This document shows, piece after piece, positions 54,669 to 64,000 of a stretch of DNA of 64,000 nucleotides. Where the stretch lies: NCBI GenBank assembly GCA_037042915.1, contig CM073196.1, forward strand, positions 1,612,001 to 1,676,000, written 5' to 3'. Position 1 is the first letter of the stretch; each line of letters starts with the position of its first letter. The DNA is from Auricularia sp. M13 (Eukaryota; Basidiomycota; Agaricomycetes; Auriculariales; Auriculariaceae). The notes below the pieces were generated by a model. That model made no database searches, had not been told where the DNA came from, and saw only the letters and a list, made by a program, of their open reading frames with translations. The position numbers were made by a program, and so were the translations under genes.

Positions 54669-56550
54669 CTAGTCAACGCGCTTGATATCGTGGATGAGAA
54701 TCGTTTTCGTCGACTCGCCCAGCCAGCCACGATCCCCACTAGCGGTGATCATGAACCTGCATCCGCGGTCTACAAGAATCTGAGAGACAATGCCGCCATG
54801 GTGCCCAGCGATAATCTTGAAGCCCAGTGAGCGCGGGCGCGTGTCGGCCTCATGCACGTTCCAGAGACGGATGTTATCGTTCGACGCGCACGCAATGTGG
54901 CGCCCGTCTGGAAACGCTGCGACGCACGATACAGGGCCAGAGCTCAGCGGGTTTCGCAGAATCTTGAGCACGCGCGGGGTTCCCTGGCCGCGCAGTCCCA
55001 GTTGTCGCACATCCCAGACATCGATGGAGCCGTTACGCCGGCCGGCGTATATTTGCGAGCCATCCGCACTCCAGACAGCCTGTTAACTCAGTGGGCGACG
55101 ATCCTAAGATCCAAACGAGAAATGGGACGCACAGAGATGCACCAAGGTGGGCATTTATCGCCCATGTCGAGTCGGCCAACGCGCTCGCGCACGCGACGGT
55201 CCCAGAGAACGACTTGCCCATCGATACTTGCTGTCATCAGCATGTCCTGCGAAAAATCGCAATATGCGTTGGGGTCCAGTACTGGTATGCCTCGACCGTT
55301 GACAGCACCCATTGCACCTGGGAGAGAGAGGCCATTAACTTTGGGCTTGGGAGGTGCATCTTCATCGAACAGGTCGTCGTATGAAGCTTCAGATTTGGCG
55401 TCGTCATTGTTGTTAGGTGCGGGCGCATTGGCATTGCTATACCCAGCAAGCGTGTTTAATGGGCGGACAGACACAGCCGTGAGTTGCGCGGTATGTCCTA
55501 CGAATGTTCGTGCATTTTCGCCCTTGTTAAGGTCCCATTGCTGCGGCATCCAGATACATCAATAATTACGCGTTGTAATAGTGTAGTACGCACGATAGCA
55601 AGACTATCCCAGCTGGCAGTGTACACGCTCTTCTCGTCGGGGGCCAATGTCATTGCCGAAATGGCTTTCGCATGCGCGTTGATGACATGCGCGACGCGTC
55701 CTGGGTCGTGTCTTATAGTGAATAGGCTGAGTTTTCCCTCGGCATTTCCTGAAAGACCCCACAACGCGTCCGAATGGACAGCCATGCTATACACTGGTGG
55801 TATGCTCTCGTGCGGAGAGCCGGTGGCAGCGCTTGCCCACCAACCACGCAGAGTACCGGCCTTCATTGACGCGTCACCCAGACCGCAATGATGGCGCTGC
55901 GGTGCAGTGAGGAAAGTCTTGCCATTGCAAGACGCAAAGATATCGTAATCGCGAATATAGCCGTCTTGCGAGCCTGTGAGCAGATGCGACATGCATAGTG
56001 ACGCGGCCAGACAGTGTGTAGCGACTGGATGAGGGATAGCCACTACAGGCTCGATGGTGTACGTCCTGGCTGGAAGGACAGGCCCGTAGATTGCAGCTCT
56101 GCGAGCTTGCGCGGGTGAGAGCGAACGATGCCGCAGCGTTGGCTCCTGGACTATATCCACGCGTTTATCGCAAATACAGCGCAATGAAGACCGGAATATA
56201 CTGACCTGCGTCTGAGCGGGCGTGTGTTGCGACGCGTTCTGAGTTGTCCACGTCCATGGTCTCCTCGTCCAGTTCTTGGTCGTCGTCTCCGGCGTCCTGG
56301 TCGGACTGCTCTTCATCGCCCTCCTCGTCGTCCCCGTCTTCATCAGAATCGTCCTCTCCCGAGCCCTACGTCCATGTTGTGAGCGATTATATACGCGCAC
56401 TGAGCTGAGACTCGCCTCGTCGCCTTCGGACATATCCTCGTCTCCGTCCTCTCCTTGCTCGTTGTTGTCCTCGTCCTGCTCGTCTTCAGCCTCGCTTGGG
56501 TCTCTTCCGTCGACCTCATCAAACAAGTCATTTTCTTCGTCGCTGTCCAT
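54669..56550 (-). CDS. SPT8: SAGA complex subunit Spt8 (WD40 repeats)
   Basis: Spt8 belongs to the SAGA co-activator complex and helps deliver TATA-binding protein to promoters. The start MDSDEENDLFDEVDGRDPSE opens a long acidic region in three exons. Next come VEPTLRHRSLSPAQARRAAI, YTIEPVVAIPHPVATHCLA and WD40 blocks: HLLTGSQDGYIRDYDIFASC, PVYSMAVHSDALWGLSGNAE, INAHAKAISAMTLAPDEKSV, QQWDLNKGENARTFVGHTAQ, FSQDMLMTASIDGQVVLWDRR, VSCVAAFPDGRHIACASNDN and GGIVSQILVDRGCRFMITAS. The C-terminal ILIHDIKRVD is typical. The insert YDDLFDEDAPPKPKVNG between repeats is also usual for Spt8. About seven exons, roughly 530 residues. Starts 86 bases from SRP54 on the other strand. Confidence 0.92.
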
Positions 56551-56636
56551 TGTCTAAGCGTTCCGTCGAAGTGTGCAAGTGAGAGTGCTAACGGCTGGGA
56601 CCGGACCGCACTCTCCCCTCTCAGCGCGTCTGCAGG
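56551..56636. promoter_or_regulatory. 86-bp divergent promoter (SPT8 / SRP54)
   Basis: Only 86 bases lie between the two start codons. No TATA box; a pyrimidine stretch (CTCTCCCCTCTC) is near the SRP54 side. It must serve both housekeeping genes. Confidence 0.5.
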
Positions 56637-58770
<2,134 letters not shown>

Positions 58771-58927
58771 TATCCGAGCACGGCTGTACTTTACCAGCAG
58801 TTGGATTTCGTTCAGATGTACGAATACTGCACACAGAGCATGACAAGGAATAGGCATTGCACTGATCTAATACACAAGTGGTATGGAGGGACAGTAAAGA
58901 TACAAGAACATACAAATACCACGCTCA

Positions 58928-61900
58928 TTACCGGTAACCCCCAGGAGTAAAACCGCCTGCAAAGACCGGCGGCGGGGGAGGACCCATGGACGCGCCGGGA
59001 GCAGCTGACGGCGGCGGGGGAGGGGCACTGACGTATGGATTGGGTGTACGCCCAACGCCGCGCACTGACATCCTCCCAGGTGTAGCATGACCCGGGGTCC
59101 GTCCCCCGGCGGGAGTCATCCCGAGGCCTGCACCATAGGGAGTCTTTCCGCCATGGGCGGCCTTGGATGTCTCATGGAGGTGCCGCAGCTTGAAGGCATC
59201 CGTCAACTGCGGTACGCTCGGCGCCGTAGTGTCGAATAACTGATAGTACTGCGGCGTAACCTTGACGGCCTGCAGAAGAAATTTAGGTGTTTGCATACAA
59301 CAAGTTGGAAGGAACTTACCCATGTGGTGAGAGGGGAGTCCTTATTGGCAAGGAACGAGATATTGAAGTGTCCTGGCCTTTGTCGGTTGAGCGAGAACGC
59401 GTATATGCTCTTGGTTGGGTAGGCCTTGACGAATTCTCTGAGGAAATGTTCTGCACATTGAATTAGACCAGGATCTCGTCGGTATGGGCAGATATACTCG
59501 CCAAGATCTTCTTGAGTCCCAGGCTTAAATTTCTCGTGGGCCATCAGTTCCTCGACACGCCGGGCCATAGCCTTGACATGGTTGACGATAAGTTCGTCCA
59601 AATCGGAATACTGGTAGTTGCCCTCGACCAGGAGCCGACCTGCGACATCTCCAGTGCCTGCGTTCTCCTCGACAACATCTGCTCACAGCTCGTTAGAAGG
59701 CAATGCAGAATATAGCGCATCTGACGTACCAAGATGCTGGTATATCCCATTGTCAACTTTCCACGTTACAGCCAAGTGATTCTGGCCCTTGGAGGACGGG
59801 CGAACAACAACATCCCCGCGTTCGCGTGAGGCAAGGTACTGTTCTGCCTGCTGCGAATTGAAGTTGTGGAAGTTGGGGTGCTTGATGACCCGGCGCGCCT
59901 GGCCGGTCTCGTGTCGTTTCCTGCGTTGGAGTACCTCCTTATCCCTCGCTTCCCGCGCATGGTCATAAAAGTCCTCGTCCGGTGGCACGCGACGATAATG
60001 TGCATCACCCCTTGCGACGTGGTCTAGATGAGACGACAACTCAACCGCGATATTGCGGTCGTCCTTTACATGGATGATGACGGCGGGTATCGTCTGACCC
60101 TTCGCCACCGGAGTCGCCGTCGAGAGATACTGCGAGTTAATAATCCCGTCGACCCCTGAGGCCAGGCGAACGTGTACGAAGCTGTCCTTGACGCGGGTGA
60201 CGACGACAGAAACAATGTGGCCAATGCGTAGAGATTGGCGAGTCTCTCCCGTGAGCATCGTGACAACTTCCCAATGCGATGGGAGGCGGAACTCGGGTCG
60301 ATTGTCAGCAAACGGATGAAGCAGTTCGTTCTTGATTTTGTCGAGCGTGTGGCGCTTGAAATCTTGGTTCGTCTCTTGTAGGTTGACCGCGAAATCGTCC
60401 AGGTTGAGCTCGTTGAGCTTCTTCTCCTTGTCGGGAGCGTTGAGGATGTGGGTAATAACCATAGACGGGTGCTCATCCTTGACATCCTCCTCGTCCATGT
60501 CCAACGCATCGGTAGCCATCTTACGGGCAAGCTCGTAGTCTTCCGGATGAATGCGCGTCTGATCGAGCGGATCCGGGACGTCGGAGACATCGTCGTGTTT
60601 GGAGCGCTTAGAGTCGCGCGCGTCGTAGTCGCCATCCTGCGGTATGCGCAAGAAACCAGCAGAATTCATGAAGATTTGCTTGGTCATGACCTTGATGAAC
60701 TGCTCGCGGTTGATCACGGTTCCACCCTGGGAAATATATCGTCAAGACATGCCAACTTGAACCTATCGAAATCACTCACGATTGCGAGTATCTTCTTCTT
60801 CAGATGTTGCGCTTTGCGAGGACCCAAGCCTGCAACGAACGGCAAGAGGTGATAGTAGTGGGGGTCGGTGATAGCGCGATTAATATCGACACCAACGTAG
60901 TTGACAACGTTAACCAGTGCGCGCTCGAGCGCAATTAGCAACTTCTCGCGCGGCACCTATTGATGCATCAGCGAAAGTCACATATTGAGAAAGATCCTTA
61001 CCAGATTCTGTGCTTCCTCGTTGAACGTGATGGCTGGCAAATCGGAACCAAGAGCGGCATACTCGATCAGAGGGCTCTGTGCGAAGCGTGCCAATCCAAC
61101 ACAGTACTTGGCCATGGTCGACAAATCGCTAAACTCGTCCGTCGCGCGCTGGCTGTGCTGATACAACCGCGCCACCTCGTCCTTGACGTAGACAACTGGG
61201 ATGCGAGATAGCCAGACGTCGCTGCTGTCCCTGCCGCTGTCCCGGTTATTATCGGCGTCCCATCCAGAGCCACCACCGCCAAATTCATGACGGTCGTCGG
61301 AAGTACCCACACCGCTCTCCTTCTCCAGGAGCTCCTTGACCTTCTCATGTAGCTTCATGGTGTGAATCGAGAAGCCAGCGATGACAATGCCTTCGGGCTT
61401 GCGTCGCTTGATAAGCTCCAACAGTTCACGGCGTGGCTCGGGGTCGAATAAGTTGTCGATAGCAGTGTACTCTCGCAGACGCCCATGCTGATCAAGGAAG
61501 ACCATGGTAATGGGGTCTTTCTGAGGGTCGCCTTTCCCCCAGGACATCGCCAGGATCGACGGGAAGGAGTCCGGGCCCGGACAGTCCTGCGGCGGCGCGG
61601 AGAGTGGCAACTCCTCACTGCGCTGCTTGAACCCAACGACATTGACTCGCTAATGGCATAAAAGCATGAGCGATTGAAGCCGTGCAACACAACAACTCAC
61701 CCTTTCGAGCTCTACTGCGCATCCATTCGCAATAAAGTCCTCGACTTCCTCTCGCGCCCACTCCTTGACCCACTTCGCGCCAAGCGGAATCAGGAATCTT
61801 TCCATGACCTCCCGAACGACAAGTTCACGCTCGTCGTTCCATGCCTTGACCGTGTCACTGTAGCTATCGGACGAAAAGGCTTCCAAGAGCCGTTGTCCGA

Positions 61901-63962
61901 ACTCCATATGCGGACCCGCTGGAAGATGGATGTCGACCGTGACGAGATGATCTGCTTCCGCGCGAAGGATGTGTAGGAACTGCGGTGACTGGAGCATCTT
62001 GGATATTGGTTTATCCTTGAGATACTTGAAGTCCTGTTCAAAAACTTTAGCAGTGATACGCACGAGAACAAAGTCAACGCACATGATAAGGGTGGAACTC
62101 GTTGATCTTCGCGATACCCTTCTCAGTTGGTACAACCGTCACGACGGCCTCCTTGAAGAGGTTGCGCGCCTCCTGGCGCAACAGGGGATCCTTGCCGAGC
62201 TCGGTGGCAAGAATCATCCTCGCCTTAGCAAGGGCATCCTTGGGGTCTCCGAGCGAGCCCGGCTCAATGAACTGCTCTGCGTATTCGAGCGGCGGCACTT
62301 CCTGGTCGTCGACAAAGTGGAGTTTGGTCGGCGCCATGAAGTTGAGGACGACATTCTGTGGCTTGATACCATAGCCGTCCGCAAGTTTGGCGACAACCGT
62401 CTTTTTGAGCAACTCGTAGGCAGATGCACGGCTCGGCGCCTTGTGCTTCTTCTCGAGAGGAGCGTCGTCATCGTGGAATTCGAGAGTGAACTGGTCCTTC
62501 TTTCGGTCTCGATACTTGAGCGACAACCATTCGGTCGTGTCAGCGACCATCTCGACGCCGTCAAGGCGATGCCGAATCTCGCTCTCGAAATACGCGTCAG
62601 TCACCGAAAGCCGTTCGTAAAGAGACTCCAGGCCACGTTTGCGCTCCAGCAGAGCGCGGAATTTCTGGGCGAGGACGTAAACGCGCCAGAGATCATGCAG
62701 GGACAAAAGCTCGATGCGCGATGGGGCCTCGAAATGACTCAAAGCATCTCGACGATGGGTCCAGATATATGGAACCTCGAGAGTCTGGCAGAGGATCATT
62801 TCGAGGGCAGCGCGAACAGCCAGGACCAGTTGTATCATGTAGGCATGTCGTGCACCGTTAGGATTGAAGAAGTCATTTTTGATCTTTTCGCCAAGTCGTT
62901 GTGAGACCCAGTCTGCAGCTGCGTCGATCTCAGATTCGGGGAAGTTGGGGTGTAGCGACAATGTCGCCATGGTAGACAGCGAGCTCGTAAGTAACTGCAT
63001 GCGCTCGGGGATGTCCTGGCCACGAATGAGATCGTCGTCTTCCGTTAGTAAACGGGCTTTGATCTCGGACGGCTCGAAAACATCCTGCAAACGAAGCTCG
63101 TCCTTGGGCTGTTCAAAGTCGGCCGCATTCTCGTCTTCCCCTTCAAGAGCCCAGTCGTAGTCGTCGCCATCCCCGAAGACCTCGGTGATTTCATCCCAGG
63201 CACTGAAAGAGAGTTAAGCACCATGCGCGCTGAAGGGTGTTGAAATACTTGCCCTCTGTCTATGCCAATGACATCTGAACCTTTGTTGCGGAGCGCTTTC
63301 TGGAGTTTGCGCTTTTCTTCCTGACGAGCGCGACGTTCTTCTTCACCAATGCCGGTTTCATCATCGTCGTCGTCGTCGTCGATGAAGCCACCCATGTCGT
63401 CGTCCTCTACATCGTCGTCTTGTTCCATGGCGTTATCGTCGTCATCCCAGATATGTTGGACGGCGTCGTTGGCCGTGTCGGACCTGTCTTTACGCTTTGG
63501 CTGTTTTGCCGGTGGCGACTGCGAGCGACCACGGCGCAGGCGCGTAAGTCGCGAGCGGTCGATTCTGCGACCGGTGTTTTCCTCGAGGAGATCGAGGTCA
63601 TCCTCCTCGAGCAATTCCTCGTCGTCGTCCTCTAATGAGAAAGCATGTTCAGCGGCAATATAAAGCAACGGCCGGAACCACGACTTACCGCGTCTGGAGT
63701 GCTTGCGACGTTTGCGACGCTTCTTGTGGCGGCGAACCTCTTCGTCGTCCTCCTCAGCCTCCTCTTCGTCGTCTTCCTCGTCCACAATGAAGCCCTCTGC
63801 GATGCGGCGGGCCTCTTCGGGATCCTCTTCTTCCTCTTCGGAGCTGTCGTCGACGGCAGCCTCGCCCATCAGGACGTCGCCCTCGCCTTCGCTAGACGCG
63901 TGGCCATCGTCGCCAACGACGTCCGCTGGCGCAGAATGAAAGTCGTCCAGTTCAGTGGACAT
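58928..63962 (-). CDS. SPT6: Transcription elongation factor Spt6
   Basis: Histone chaperone and elongation factor travelling with RNA polymerase II. The complete gene lies in the window. The acidic N-terminus ([20 protein letters not shown], then long Asp/Glu runs and [16 protein letters not shown]) leads to [11 protein letters not shown] and the Iws1-binding part. Then the helix-turn-helix region (SRFLS-like, [18 protein letters not shown]), the YqgF/RNase H-like domain ([34 protein letters not shown], about 61,280-61,600) and the helix-hairpin-helix part ([20 protein letters not shown]). The S1 domain is [20 protein letters not shown]. Tandem SH2 domains follow ([20 protein letters not shown] with [18 protein letters not shown], and [20 protein letters not shown]). 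The Gly/Pro-rich tail ends FTPGGYR. About nine exons, near 1,500 residues, as usual for the family. Confidence 0.95.
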
Positions 63963-64000
63963 GGCGGTTCTGGTTCAACGAGCAGCGCGAGCACCGGCTC

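Overview
The window looks like nuclear DNA of a basidiomycete fungus, probably an agaricomycete. Most genes are split by many short GT-AG introns of about 45-65 bases, genes sit tens to hundreds of bases apart on both strands, and the families are fungal. One large mobile element belongs to the KDZ (Kyakuja-Dileera-Zisupton) DNA transposons and carries a TET/JBP-like oxygenase gene, a pairing known from mushroom-forming fungi. No rRNA, tRNA, CRISPR array or retroelement was recognised.

Left host block (1-24,600): the 3' part of a GH27 alpha-galactosidase; TPT1 tRNA 2'-phosphotransferase; a 2.6-kb repeat-bearing gap; a PLR1-like aldo-keto reductase; asparagine synthetase; a RhoGEF divergent from a small methyltransferase; an EF-hand-like protein; a SCAMP membrane-traffic protein; a 91-residue secreted protein; a COQ11-like NAD(P)-binding protein; TIPIN/Csm3/Swi3, head-to-head with the N-terminal methyltransferase NTM1; and a secreted GH18 enzyme. 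A degenerate minisatellite lies just before the insertion.

Mobile block (24,612-48,455): a 23,844-bp element flanked by the 8-bp duplication GCCAGCGG. It has 75-76-bp terminal inverted repeats and mirror-image subterminal arrays with ten copies each of AGCGAT/ATCGCT. Inside are a CxC2-type KDZ transposase gene (with one apparent frame break), a TET/JBP-like 2-oxoglutarate/Fe(II) dioxygenase with its metal and co-substrate residues, a RING-like protein with an acidic stretch, four multi-exon genes of unknown function, several GC-rich minisatellites, and a nested 1.1-kb element with 19-bp inverted ends.

Right host block (48,464-64,000): an F-box-like gene about 90 bp beyond the insertion, a secreted GH92 alpha-mannosidase, SPT8 head-to-head with SRP54, and a complete SPT6. 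These are housekeeping genes for transcription, protein targeting and cell-wall or glycan metabolism, with three very short divergent promoters (about 58-86 bp).

Coordinates of multi-exon genes are start-to-stop spans including introns. Exon edges are quoted only where I checked reading-frame continuity by eye.
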